This document shows, piece by piece, positions 46,582 through 55,707 of a DNA stretch of 64,000 nt. Within the stretch, counting starts at the first letter, position 1. Each line of letters starts with the position of its first letter. The position numbers and the translations under genes were made by a program. This DNA comes from Pseudalgibacter ostreae (lineage in GTDB: Bacteria; Bacteroidota; Bacteroidia; Flavobacteriales; Flavobacteriaceae), in NCBI RefSeq assembly GCF_042427585.1, contig NZ_JBHMFC010000074.1, positions 124,001 through 188,000 of the forward strand, given 5' to 3'. Below the pieces are notes generated by a model, which ran no database searches, was not told where the DNA came from, and saw only the letters and a list, made by a program, of their open reading frames with translations.

Positions 46582-47478
46582 ATGAAAAAACAATTTCACA
46601 TTTTATTTATTCTAGTTGCAACATTATGCTCATTCACTAATAACGCCCAAAAAAAGAACCCAATTGTTGCTAGTAAAGCTGAAGTAAAATTGGCTGCCAC
46701 AGGATTTAAATTTACTGAGGGCCCCGCCGTAGCTCTTGATGGTCGTGTTTATTTTACAGACCAACCTAATGATAAGATTTATATTTGGGATGAAAAAAAA
46801 GGCTTGTCATTATATCTAGAAGGTACGGGGCGCTCTAATGGTATGTATTTTAATAAACAAGGTTTATTAGTAACCTGTGCAGATGAAAAAAACCAACTTG
46901 GATATTTTAACGAAAATAAAAAACTGATCATAATACATGAAGGCTATGAAAACAAACATTTAAATGGCCCTAATGATTTATGGATAGACCCCCAAGGAGG
47001 TATCTATTTCACAGATCCATACTATAAACGTAGTTGGTGGGGAAAAGATCATAAAGAAATACAAGATACCCAGGCCGTATATTACCTAAGCCCTGAAAAA
47101 GAAATTAAACAGGTTATTAAAGATTTCCAAAAACCTAATGGGTTAATAGGCACACCCGACGGCAAAACTTTATATGTAGCAGATATTAAAGCAGACAAAA
47201 CATGGAAATACACCATGGAGCCTGATGGTACTTTAAGCCAAAAAACATTTTTCGCACCCCATGGCAGCGATGGAATGACCATAGACCACAAAGGCAATAT
47301 TTACTTAACCTCCGATAAAATATGGGTTTACAACCCTAAAGGAGCGTTAATTAAAGAAATTGAGACTCCAGAAAAACCTGCCAACATTTGTTTTGGAGGT
47401 AAAAAAAGAAATGTCCTTTTTATTACAGCACGCACATCGGTTTACACCTTGAAAATGAAAGTGAAAGGCGTTAATTAA
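46582..47478 (+). CDS. SMP-30/gluconolactonase family protein, exported
   Basis: A 298-residue six-bladed propeller lactonase with a signal peptide ending NNAQ. Metal-ligand positions of the family are visible: FTEGPAV (Glu), LNGPNDLW (Asn), and SDGMTID (Asp). Members hydrolyse sugar lactones such as gluconolactone. Export to the periplasm and closeness to the oxidative PUL2 genes allow a role in opening a lactone made by sugar oxidation. However, it lies about 4 kb outside that operon among housekeeping genes, so the link is weak. It is divergent from FKBP. Confidence 0.88.
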   Translation: MKKQFHILFILVATLCSFTNNAQKKNPIVASKAEVKLAATGFKFTEGPAVALDGRVYFTDQPNDKIYIWDEKKGLSLYLEGTGRSNGMYFNKQGLLVTCADEKNQLGYFNENKKLIIIHEGYENKHLNGPNDLWIDPQGGIYFTDPYYKRSWWGKDHKEIQDTQAVYYLSPEKEIKQVIKDFQKPNGLIGTPDGKTLYVADIKADKTWKYTMEPDGTLSQKTFFAPHGSDGMTIDHKGNIYLTSDKIWVYNPKGALIKEIETPEKPANICFGGKKRNVLFITARTSVYTLKMKVKGVN

Positions 47479-47625
47479 ATTTCCTAAAACAAAATATGCT
47501 TAAACATTCAAGTTTTAAATATCATTAGTTTGTGTTACATTTACATCCTCTTTTCTGATAAAAAAAACAAACTTTTAATTCGTTCTTGTTTCACACAGGT
47601 TAAAACAAGATAAACACCAAAACAT

Positions 47626-49584
47626 TTGATATCACCAGCTTCTATAGAACAAGTATTTGAAACCGCCCGCGTTGAGGAGGTAATTGGCGATTTTGTAAAT
47701 CTGAAAAAAGCGGGAAGTAACTTTAAAGGCTTGAGCCCTTTTAGCGACGAACGCTCTCCTAGCTTTATGGTATCGCCAGTAAAACAAATCTGGAAAGATT
47801 TTTCAACTGGAAAAGGAGGCACTGCAGTTTCTTTTTTAATGGAGCATGAGCATTTTACTTACCCTGAAGCTATTAAATATCTTGCCAAAAAATATAATAT
47901 AGAAATAGAAGAAACCGAGCAAAGTAATGAGCAAAAAGAAGCAGCAGATACTCGAGAAAGCCTTTATTTAGTAAGTGAATTTGCCAATACTTACTTTCAA
48001 AAGATCATGCACAAAACCGACCAAGGGAAATCTATCGGGTTAAGTTATTTTAAAGAGCGTGGCTTTACAGATGAAACCATTAAGAAATTTGATTTAGGAT
48101 ATGCCTTAAATGAATGGCAAGCTTTTACAGATGAGGCCTTAAAGAAAGGATATCAATTAGAGTTTTTAGAAAAAACAGGGCTAACTATTGTAAAAGAAGA
48201 CAAGCGGTTCGACCGGTTTAAAGGGCGTGTCCTGTTTCCTATAAAAAGCATGAGCGGACGCGTTCTGGGATTTGGTGGCCGCATTCTTATAAACGATAAA
48301 AAAGCTGCCAAATACGTCAATTCACCCGAAAGTGATATCTATCATAAAAGCAAAGTGTTGTACGGAATATACCATGCCAAACAAAGCATCGCTAAAGAAG
48401 ATAATTGTTTTTTGGTTGAGGGGTACACCGATGTTATCCAATTCCATCAAACGGGTATTACAAACGTAGTGGCATCTTCTGGAACGGCCTTAACACCCGA
48501 CCAAATTAGACTTATAAATCGATTGACCAAAAACATTACCGTGTTATTTGACGGGGACGCGGCAGGCATGCGAGCATCTTTACGAGGCATCGATTTAATA
48601 TTGGAACAAGGCATGAATGTTAAGATATGTTCGTTTCCTGGTGGAGAAGATCCAGACAGTTTTGCTAAAAAAAACACACTCGAGGAACTTACTTTGTATC
48701 TAGAGGAAAACTCTAAAGATTTTATCCAATATAAGGCGTCTATTCTATTTGAAGAATCTAAGAACGACCCTATAAAGAAAGCAGATACCATTCGCGAAAT
48801 CATTAATAGTATTTCTAAAATTCCAGATACCATTAAAAGAGAAATCTATATTCAAGAATGTTCTAAAATAATGGATATTAGTGAAGCTGTATTGTTTACC
48901 ACATTGGCACAAATCAACAAAAAAGAGTCTGCCGACCTAAACAAACACCATAAAAATGAACAACAAGCATTTGATGTTATTAGGCACGAACAGCCCGAAC
49001 ATAAAGTTGATGTTCAATACCTCTTAGAACGAAAGATTATTGAAGTGCTTTTATTATACGGCAATAAAACAGAAGATTTTGAGGATTTGGTGATGAAAGA
49101 AAATGATAAAGGCGAACTCATTCTAGAACCTGTTATCCAACAAGCTAAAGTGTTTGAAAAGGTGTTTTTAGATCTTCAGGAAGACGAAATGGAGTTTTCC
49201 AATACACAGTTCAAAACCCTTTATTACACCATTATCGACACCCTTAACCAAAATCCTGATTTCGACCTCAATACATTTATTAATAAAGTAGACCCTGATA
49301 TGTCTAGTGAAATTACAAGTATTTTAATGGAAGACGAACGCTACAAACTAGACGACTGGCAACGCATGTCTATCTTCCCAAAAGAAAAAACACAAAGTAT
49401 TGCTCAATTAGTTAGCGAAACTATCTTAAGTTTAAGATGCTACCTAATTGAGCAAAAAGTTATTGAGTTCCAACAAAAAACACTGGCTAACAAAATAGAT
49501 GTTAACAGGAGTGTTCTTGAAGAAGTAAAAGATTACTCTAGCTTAAAAATGCTGTTATCAAGAAAATTAAATCGTGTTTTATGA
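47626..49584 (+). CDS. dnaG: DNA primase DnaG without zinc ligands
   Basis: A 652-residue replication primase. The start codon is TTG (47626-47628), chosen because the family N-terminus begins here. The zinc-ribbon region keeps the family framework (PFSDERSPSF and DFSTGKGG), but all four Cys/His ligands are replaced by Ser37, Ser40, Asp58 and Thr61. The catalytic TOPRIM domain is intact (VEGYTDVIQFHQ, SSGTALT, DGDAAGMRAS). The C-terminal third should bind DnaB. An 8-base inverted repeat (TCTTGTTT/AAACAAGA, 47584-47610) lies just before the start. It overlaps the convergent response regulator by 6 bases. Identification is certain. Confidence 0.97.
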   Translation: MISPASIEQVFETARVEEVIGDFVNLKKAGSNFKGLSPFSDERSPSFMVSPVKQIWKDFSTGKGGTAVSFLMEHEHFTYPEAIKYLAKKYNIEIEETEQSNEQKEAADTRESLYLVSEFANTYFQKIMHKTDQGKSIGLSYFKERGFTDETIKKFDLGYALNEWQAFTDEALKKGYQLEFLEKTGLTIVKEDKRFDRFKGRVLFPIKSMSGRVLGFGGRILINDKKAAKYVNSPESDIYHKSKVLYGIYHAKQSIAKEDNCFLVEGYTDVIQFHQTGITNVVASSGTALTPDQIRLINRLTKNITVLFDGDAAGMRASLRGIDLILEQGMNVKICSFPGGEDPDSFAKKNTLEELTLYLEENSKDFIQYKASILFEESKNDPIKKADTIREIINSISKIPDTIKREIYIQECSKIMDISEAVLFTTLAQINKKESADLNKHHKNEQQAFDVIRHEQPEHKVDVQYLLERKIIEVLLLYGNKTEDFEDLVMKENDKGELILEPVIQQAKVFEKVFLDLQEDEMEFSNTQFKTLYYTIIDTLNQNPDFDLNTFINKVDPDMSSEITSILMEDERYKLDDWQRMSIFPKEKTQSIAQLVSETILSLRCYLIEQKVIEFQQKTLANKIDVNRSVLEEVKDYSSLKMLLSRKLNRVL

Positions 49585-50214
49585 TTCCTCTTCTGTATGC
49601 AATTTCGCTTGATTTACTAAATCGACCAAATTGGTTACATTTAGTTTTTTCATTAAGCGCGCTTTGTAAGTACTAACGGTTTTTTCGTTAATATCCAATT
49701 CTTTTGCAACTTCTTTGTTCTTTCTTCCAATAGTTAAAAGCTTAAGTACTTCTACCTCCCTAGTTGAAAGCTTTTTATAGAAAGAGCCTTTCTTTTTCAA
49801 ATTCTTTCCAAAAGCAAGTGCTTGAGTAAGATCATTGCTTAAGTAAATACCACCATCATGAACCTTCAAAATGGCCTCATTTATAGTGATAACATTTACC
49901 GTTTTAGAAATATACCCCAATGCACCAGCTTTGATGGCACTAATGGCATACACTTCTTCTGGTTGCCCACTAAGAATGATTGTTTTTACATCTGGAAAAT
50001 CAGATTTTAAATACCGTAATGCCGTAAGTCCATTTAATTTTGGCAAATCGGTTTCAGTTAAAATAATATCTACTTTTTGCTTTTTCACAAAGTCTAAAAG
50101 AGATACACCATTATCAACACTACCCACAACTTTAATATCAGAAGAGGCTGAAAACAAATGTTCCAATCCTTTTCTAACAATGGGGTGATGATCTGCTATT
50201 AATAGTTTAATCAT
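49579..50214 (-). CDS. LuxR/NarL-type response regulator with Glu at the phospho-site
   Basis: A 211-residue transcription factor with an N-terminal receiver (about residues 1-120) and a C-terminal LuxR helix-turn-helix (LSTREVEVLKLLTIGRKNKEVAKEL, about 145-205). The receiver is atypical. The phosphoacceptor position is Glu54 (ILTETDLP instead of the usual xxxDxxMP), and one residue of the acidic pair is His (ADHHP instead of ADDHP). The switch residue (ILSG) and lysine (ISK) remain. It probably works without phosphorylation, perhaps locked in an active-like state. No kinase gene is adjacent. A good housekeeping promoter lies upstream. The role is unknown; conservation as an orphan regulator in the family is recalled, not tested. 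Confidence 0.9.
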   Translation of the reverse strand: MIKLLIADHHPIVRKGLEHLFSASSDIKVVGSVDNGVSLLDFVKKQKVDIILTETDLPKLNGLTALRYLKSDFPDVKTIILSGQPEEVYAISAIKAGALGYISKTVNVITINEAILKVHDGGIYLSNDLTQALAFGKNLKKKGSFYKKLSTREVEVLKLLTIGRKNKEVAKELDINEKTVSTYKARLMKKLNVTNLVDLVNQAKLHTEEES

Positions 50215-50302
50215 ACCTTTTTTTATTTATTTATTGTTTTGATTTAGGTTTTAAAATGACATAGTCAGGGAGAACTAATACAGTTGAGAGAAACCTAAGG
50301 GA

Positions 50303-50333
50303 CAAAGGTAATTCTTTTTTAAGAAATTTACAA
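50303..50333 (-). promoter_or_regulatory. Housekeeping promoter of the response regulator
   Basis: On the minus strand TTG (50333-50331) is followed after 20 bases by TACCTTTG (50310-50303), a full match to the Bacteroidota pattern TTG-N19-21-TAnnTTTG. The start codon is about 88 bases downstream. It lies between nadE and the regulator, so the regulator can be transcribed independently of nadE. Confidence 0.62.
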
Positions 50334-50339
50334 CATTTC

Positions 50340-51125
50340 CTAAAACTTTGTAGGAATCTTGCAAGTAGGTATAGAACTCATTTTGTGTGCATTAAGAAGA
50401 TGCAATCGTTTGTATATTTTAAAAACCTCCAGCGCTCTTCCAGAAAAATGCGTTTCTTGTTTTCCATCTGCAACCATTTCCATAGCCCATTCTAGCTCAG
50501 GATAAGAGGCACCAATCTGGTCTTCATCACTTCTGGCATCGCCAAATAGCCCATCGCTAGGGTCTGCTTCCATTATGGATTCAGACACTTTTAAATATTT
50601 CCCCAATTGATACACTTCAGATTTCATTAAGTCTGCAATAGGGCTTAAATCCACACCTCCATCTCCATATTTCGTAAAAAAACCAACACCAAAATCTTCT
50701 ACTTTGTTGCCCGTTCCTACTACCAATAACTTATAAAGTCCCGCATAATAATATAAAGTCGTCATGCGTAGCCTGGCTCGTGTATTTGCCAAAGCCATAT
50801 CAATAGTGGCTTGGTCGCCTTCTGCAAACACTTCATTTTTAAACGTGTCAAAAACAGCAGTTAAATCTGTTCTGGTATCGCTCACATTGCTAAACGCATT
50901 CGTTAAGCTTACAATGTGGTCTTGCGCACGCGTTACATGGCTTTCGGCTTGGTGGATTGGCATTTCCACACACAATACATCTAAACCTGTTCTAGCGCAT
51001 AGCGTTGAGGTTACCGCAGAATCAATTCCGCCAGAAACCCCAACAACAAAACCATTTACACCGGCATTTACAGCATAGTCTTTTAACCAATTAACAATAT
51101 GTTCAACAACTTTTTCTGTTTGCAT
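50340..51125 (-). CDS. nadE: Ammonia-dependent NAD+ synthetase
   Basis: A 261-residue enzyme that converts nicotinic acid adenine dinucleotide to NAD+ with ammonia and ATP. The P-loop-like PPi-binding motif GVSGGIDSAV is at residue 26, and VGTGNKVEDFGVGFFTKYGDGGVDLSPIADL carries the substrate-site residues. There is no N-terminal glutaminase domain, so it is the short ammonia-using type. It is divergent from gldB, in the order nadE-gldB-gldC commonly seen in flavobacteria (recalled). Identification is certain. Confidence 0.97.
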   Translation of the reverse strand: MQTEKVVEHIVNWLKDYAVNAGVNGFVVGVSGGIDSAVTSTLCARTGLDVLCVEMPIHQAESHVTRAQDHIVSLTNAFSNVSDTRTDLTAVFDTFKNEVFAEGDQATIDMALANTRARLRMTTLYYYAGLYKLLVVGTGNKVEDFGVGFFTKYGDGGVDLSPIADLMKSEVYQLGKYLKVSESIMEADPSDGLFGDARSDEDQIGASYPELEWAMEMVADGKQETHFSGRALEVFKIYKRLHLLNAHKMSSIPTCKIPTKF

Positions 51126-51216
51126 TTTAAATGAATTTGATTCAAGAATGGTACATTTGCAAACAAAAGTAAAAGAAAGCTCTAATTAATAAAAATTTAA
51201 GACGTTTTAGTTTGCC

Positions 51217-52179
51217 ATGAAAAATATTCCATTTTTTTTATTGATATTGATGTTTGCTTTTTCATGTAAAAAAGAACATCCACTAGAAGCGACTATCGCC
51301 CAGAAAAATATCGACATCCAAGTAGAGCGTTTCGATATGCTTTTTGCAAAAGCAGCGCCTGAAGACCTGCCTAAATTAAAATCTGAATACCCCTTTATGT
51401 TTTCTAAAAAATATCCAGATTCCTTTTGGATTGAAAACATGCAAGACACTTTACAAATAGAACTCTTTAAAGCTTCTAAAGACGTTTTTCCCAATTTTAA
51501 CAACGAAGAAATTGAGATTGAATCATTATTCAATCACTTAAGCTATTATTTTCCAGAATTTAAAACGCCTCGGGTTATCACTGCCACATCTTTTGTAGAC
51601 TATAGGAATAAAGTAATTGTAACCGATAGTATCGTACTTATTTCAATAGACACCTATTTAGGCAACGACCATCCTTTTTACGAAGGCATACAGAAATACA
51701 TCAAACAAAACTTAACGAAAACGCAAATTGTGGCCGATCTTGCCGCAGCATATGCCGAAAAGCAGATTCTTCCAAAGCAAAAGAAAACCCTGCTAGACGA
51801 AATGATTTATTATGGAAAAGCCTTGTATTTTAAGGATATAATGATTCCATTTGTATCAGAAGCAAGACGTATAGGTTATTCTGAAGATCAATTAAAATGG
51901 GCTCTGGCAAACGAAAACTATATTTGGCGCTATTTTGTTGAACGTGAATTATTATATAGCACAGATTCAAAATTACCAAATCGTTTTATAAACCCCGCTC
52001 CTTTTTCTAAATTCAATTTGGCCGAAATCGATAGTGATTCCCCTGGCAGATTAGGGCAATACATTGGTTGGCAAATTGTTAAGGCCTTTATGGAAAACAA
52101 TGATGTTCTCTTAAAAGATATGCTTATCGCATCACCCGATTATATTTTTAACAAGTCGAAATTTAAACCCAGAAAATAA
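51217..52179 (+). CDS. gldB: Gliding motility lipoprotein GldB
   Basis: A 320-residue lipoprotein (LMFAFSC, Cys17) of the GldB family. Family features are the early VERFDMLFAKA, VDYRNKVIVTDSIVLISIDTYLGNDHPFY near residue 135, and the C-terminal SPGRLGQYIGWQIVKAFMENN. GldB is needed for gliding motility in flavobacteria; its biochemical role is not known. Its stop codon shares a base with the gldC start (TAATG), so the pair is translationally coupled. The adjacent gldC makes the assignment firm. Confidence 0.93.
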   Translation: MKNIPFFLLILMFAFSCKKEHPLEATIAQKNIDIQVERFDMLFAKAAPEDLPKLKSEYPFMFSKKYPDSFWIENMQDTLQIELFKASKDVFPNFNNEEIEIESLFNHLSYYFPEFKTPRVITATSFVDYRNKVIVTDSIVLISIDTYLGNDHPFYEGIQKYIKQNLTKTQIVADLAAAYAEKQILPKQKKTLLDEMIYYGKALYFKDIMIPFVSEARRIGYSEDQLKWALANENYIWRYFVERELLYSTDSKLPNRFINPAPFSKFNLAEIDSDSPGRLGQYIGWQIVKAFMENNDVLLKDMLIASPDYIFNKSKFKPRK

Positions 52180-52520
52180 TGTCTCAAAAAAAGACCTCGA
52201 AAATAGAACTTAATGTCGCACTGGACGAAAACCGAATTCCAGAAACACTGCATTGGACAGCAGAAGACGGCGGTATTACTAACGAAGAAGCTAAAGCCAT
52301 AATGCTTGCTGTTTGGGACGCAAAGACCAAAGAGACCCTGCGTATTGATTTATGGACAAAGGACATGCCGGTTGATGAAATGAAAATGTTCTTTCACCAA
52401 ACCCTTGTAGCCATGAGCGACACCTTTAATAGGGCGACACAAGATGACAAAATGACCGCCACTATGAAAGATTTTTGCGATTATTTTGCAGAAAAATTAG
52501 AATTGAAAAAACAGCCATAA
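52179..52520 (+). CDS. gldC: Gliding motility protein GldC
   Basis: A 113-residue cytoplasmic protein with no signal peptide. The conserved core includes LDENRIPETLHWTAEDGGI and LWTKDMPVDEMKMFFHQT, as in GldC. Its function is unknown, but it supports efficient gliding in flavobacteria. The ATG overlaps the gldB stop by one base. The length matches the family. Confidence 0.93.
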   Translation: MSQKKTSKIELNVALDENRIPETLHWTAEDGGITNEEAKAIMLAVWDAKTKETLRIDLWTKDMPVDEMKMFFHQTLVAMSDTFNRATQDDKMTATMKDFCDYFAEKLELKKQP

Positions 52521-52596
52521 GTGCATGCTTTTTTTAAATTCTGTTTCTATAGCGATTTGTATGCTGTAAATTAATAAAAAGAAATACAATCTGTTT

Positions 52597-53325
52597 TTAC
52601 TGAAACGTAAAATTAACAAAAACGCCTCGTGTTTTCATAGAGGCTACATTGCCTGTCCATGGGCTATTAGGATCTTCATCCCTTACAAGCTCATCGTTAA
52701 TCCCAAAAATACCGCGAACGCTAGGAGTGAATTTAAAATTATACAAATAGAAGTCGATGCCAAAACCAAGCTCATAAAACAATGAGTTTTTGGTAGTACG
52801 GAACTGGCCATTTTTATTATCATCAGGGTTACTCTCATTACTAGAAAGATTTAATGCCGTTGAAATCCCTCCCACAATAAACGGCTTAAAGTTATTGATG
52901 CGTTTGGCGGAAAATTTAAGTAAAAGCGGCACATGTACGTAAGTGGATTTCACTTCTCTAGTTAAATCTGATGTTTTAGAGGGCCCACCGGTAAAATGGA
53001 CGTTACCATAATAAAGCTCTCGAGTTGTAATAAACAAACCTGGCTCTAAACGAAGATCGAAATAGTTATTGATGCGTAGATTTCCCACTAAGCCTACATT
53101 AAAACCCGGACTTTTTTTCACATAGACATCTCTTATATCCTCATGGTAGTCAAAATTAAAATCATAACTGCTAAAGCCTAAAAAATAGCCCCAGCGTATC
53201 AAATTATTATCTGTGGAGCCCCTCCCTTGATTGGCATCATAGGTCACTTTTTCTTTTCTGAACAACTGTGCTTCAGTATATTGAAAAAAAAACAAAAAAG
53301 GCAAAACAAATAATAACTTTTTCAT
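52597..53325 (-). CDS. porT: PorT-family outer-membrane protein of type IX secretion
   Basis: A 242-residue beta-barrel protein. The frame is open 21 codons further upstream, inside ubiE, but the ATG at 53323-53325 starts a clear signal peptide (MKKLLFVLPFLFFFQYTEAQ) and is preferred. The rest alternates short amphipathic strands and ends GVFVNFTFQ, a typical barrel C-terminus. PorT (SprT) is needed for type IX secretion and gliding. The four-base gap after ubiE is the usual arrangement in flavobacteria (recalled). The family call rests on barrel features and this context. Confidence 0.78.
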   Translation of the reverse strand: MKKLLFVLPFLFFFQYTEAQLFRKEKVTYDANQGRGSTDNNLIRWGYFLGFSSYDFNFDYHEDIRDVYVKKSPGFNVGLVGNLRINNYFDLRLEPGLFITTRELYYGNVHFTGGPSKTSDLTREVKSTYVHVPLLLKFSAKRINNFKPFIVGGISTALNLSSNESNPDDNKNGQFRTTKNSLFYELGFGIDFYLYNFKFTPSVRGIFGINDELVRDEDPNSPWTGNVASMKTRGVFVNFTFQ

Positions 53326-53329
53326 AGAA

Positions 53330-54055
53330 TCATTTTGATGATGTGTAAATCGTTGCCGCTCCAAAAGTTTGTGGGTAATCCCTAACATTATTAAACCCCG
53401 TTTTACGTAAAATATTGTTCAAAGCTTCTCCATAAGGGAAATCGGAAGCAGATTCCGACAAATAGCTATAAGCACTTTTATCTTTTGAAAACACTTTCCC
53501 GATAAGAGGCAGAACATGTTTAGTATAAAACTTATACCCTTGTAAATACGGGAATTTTGTAGGCATAGACGTTTCTAAAATGACAAACACGCCATTAGGC
53601 TTTAAAACCCTTAAAATTTCTTTTAGCCCTTTTTCTAAGGTTTCAAAATTTCTAATACCAAAGGCTACAGTAATCGCATCAAAAGTATCGTCTTTAAAAG
53701 GCATCTGTTCTGAATCGCCCAACACCATATCTATTTTAAGCTCCAAACCCTTTTTTTTAATTTTCGCCTTTCCAATTTCCAACATGCCGCTGCTAATATC
53801 AAAACCAACAATTTTTTCTGCATTTGTTTTCGCAAGCGCTATGGCCAAGTCGCCCGTTCCTGTTGCGATGTCTAAAATCGTTTTAGGCTGCGTATCCCCC
53901 ACCATTTCAACTACTTTTTTTCGCCACTTTACATCTATCCCAAAAGATATGACCCGATTTAATCCGTCATAATCCCCAGAAATAGTATCAAACATCTTGG
54001 TTACTTGTTCTTTTTTACCTAAATCACTATCTTTATATGGCTTAATTTTCGACAC
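53330..54055 (-). CDS. ubiE: Demethylmenaquinone methyltransferase UbiE/MenG
   Basis: A 241-residue SAM-dependent methyltransferase that makes menaquinone from demethylmenaquinone. The SAM-binding motif I is LDIATGTGDLA, with GDSEQMPFKDDTFDAIT and the family signature FGIRNFET and RVLKPNG. The N-terminal VTKMFDTISGDYDGLNRVISFGID is also diagnostic. Menaquinone is the respiratory quinone of this phylum, so menG would be equally valid as a symbol. It is first in a two-gene unit with porT. Confidence 0.96.
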   Translation of the reverse strand: MSKIKPYKDSDLGKKEQVTKMFDTISGDYDGLNRVISFGIDVKWRKKVVEMVGDTQPKTILDIATGTGDLAIALAKTNAEKIVGFDISSGMLEIGKAKIKKKGLELKIDMVLGDSEQMPFKDDTFDAITVAFGIRNFETLEKGLKEILRVLKPNGVFVILETSMPTKFPYLQGYKFYTKHVLPLIGKVFSKDKSAYSYLSESASDFPYGEALNNILRKTGFNNVRDYPQTFGAATIYTSSK

Positions 54056-54182
54056 AATTTTATTTTTATCACAAACCTACATAAATTATTTCTACTTTAA
54101 AATAAAGTCAATTAAGTAATATACAAAGATTAACATAAGTATAGACTCAAGATTTATCAGATATAATATCTCGGGTTTTATA

Positions 54183-54210
54183 TTGCTGTGTCTATTTTAT
54201 AGTATATTTG
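54183..54210 (+). promoter_or_regulatory. Promoter of trkA-trkH
   Basis: TTG (54183-54185) and TATATTTG (54203-54210) are 17 bases apart and match the Bacteroidota promoter pattern. The start codon is about 134 bases downstream, so the leader is long. A tandem AGTCACT repeat (54277-54283 and 54287-54293) lies within this leader. Confidence 0.5.
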
Positions 54211-54343
54211 TTATACCTTTTGGAAGGTTTTAAAGAAAACAATTATCAAAACGTTTTTTTTTATGCTATAGGGAATAGTCACTCAAAGTCACTGATATGA
54301 GAATAATTAGATTTTCATTGAGAACTTTAAAAAAATTAAACCT

Positions 54344-55693
54344 GTGAAAATAATTATTGCTGGTGCTGGTGAAGTAGGTTTTCATTTAGCCAAATTACTA
54401 TCCTACGAATCTCAAGAAATCACCCTAATAGACCCAGACAAAACGTGTTTAGCCTATGCAGATTCTCATTTGGACATTAAGGTTATAAAAGGAGACGCTA
54501 CATCTATTTCTATTTTAAAGGAAGCCCGTATTGAGAGTTGCGAACTATTTATCGCAGTAACTTCCAGCGAAACCACCAATATTACCATATCTGTGCTTGC
54601 AAAGCAATTAGGTGCAGAGAAAACCATTGCAAGAATTTCCAATACCGAATTTATACATTATAAAGATGAAATCGGATTTACACAATTTGGTATAGACGAG
54701 CTAATTTCTCCAGAAGCATTGGCAGCTTCAGAAATAGAATTATCTTTAAAGCAATCCTCTTTTAATGAAAACTATGAGTTTGAGAATGGCGCTCTCACCA
54801 TGGCCGGCTTAACCTTATCTAAATCGGCCTCCTTTGTTGGAAAAACCGTTAAAGAAGCTGCTACACTTTTTTCTAAAATCCATTTTATACCCATTGTAAT
54901 CCAACGTTTTGGCACCCAATACTCCCTTATCCCGCGTGGAGACACTGAATTTCAACGAGGAGACAATGTCGTGTTCATAACCTCTGAAGGTGGCGCAGAT
55001 GAACTTTGCAAACTTACAGGGAAGGTTAACACGGAAATTAAAAATGTAATGATTTTAGGCGGAACCCAAATAGGCTACAAAACCGCAAGAGACTTAAGCG
55101 AAAAAGGTTTTAATGTAAAGCTTCTAGAGGGGAATAGAGATAGAGCTTTCGAAATCGCAGACACCCTTACAAAAGTATTGGTTATTAATAGCGATGGTAG
55201 AAATGTAGATGTTTTAGATGAAGAAAACATTGGAGATATGGATGCTTTTATAGCCGTTGGCTCCAATTCTGAAACAAATATCATGTCTTGCTTAGTCGCC
55301 AAATCTAAAGGGGTAAAAAAAACCATTGCTTTGGTAGAGAATATGCATTATTTCGATTTATCGCACTCTATTGGTATTGATACCTTGATCAATAAAAAAC
55401 TATTGGCTGCTAACAATATATTCAGATACATCCGTAAAGGGGGTGTCGTTGCTATGACTAAGCTCAATAATTTAAATGCTGAGCTTTTGGAGTTTGAAGT
55501 AAAAGCCACTTCTGCTGTTTGCAATAAAACTATAAAATCTATTGATTTTCCTAGATCGGCTATTATTGGAGGTATTATTAGGAAAGGGGTTGGTATTATA
55601 GCACTGGGCAGTTTTAAAATTGAAGAAGGCGACCGTGTTGTAGTATGCTGTTTACTTCAATCTATAAAGCATGTTGAAAAATTATTTCGTTAA
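54344..55693 (+). CDS. trkA: Trk system potassium uptake protein TrkA
   Basis: A 449-residue cytoplasmic regulator of potassium uptake. Two RCK repeats are present, each a Rossmann fold (IIIAGAGEVGFHLAKLL and VMILGGTQIGYKTARDL) followed by a TrkA-C domain (about residues 145-225 and 375-449). NAD(H)-binding Asp/Glu residues end the second strands. The gene begins with GTG. It is 14 bases before trkH and co-transcribed with it. Identification is certain. Confidence 0.96.
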   Translation: MKIIIAGAGEVGFHLAKLLSYESQEITLIDPDKTCLAYADSHLDIKVIKGDATSISILKEARIESCELFIAVTSSETTNITISVLAKQLGAEKTIARISNTEFIHYKDEIGFTQFGIDELISPEALAASEIELSLKQSSFNENYEFENGALTMAGLTLSKSASFVGKTVKEAATLFSKIHFIPIVIQRFGTQYSLIPRGDTEFQRGDNVVFITSEGGADELCKLTGKVNTEIKNVMILGGTQIGYKTARDLSEKGFNVKLLEGNRDRAFEIADTLTKVLVINSDGRNVDVLDEENIGDMDAFIAVGSNSETNIMSCLVAKSKGVKKTIALVENMHYFDLSHSIGIDTLINKKLLAANNIFRYIRKGGVVAMTKLNNLNAELLEFEVKATSAVCNKTIKSIDFPRSAIIGGIIRKGVGIIALGSFKIEEGDRVVVCCLLQSIKHVEKLFR

Positions 55694-55707
55694 AAGCCCA
55701 TTAGACA

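Noticed and set aside
47584..47610. Terminator or riboswitch before dnaG
   Set aside because: The 8-base inverted repeat has no T-run and no recognisable riboswitch core; it is mentioned only in the dnaG entry.
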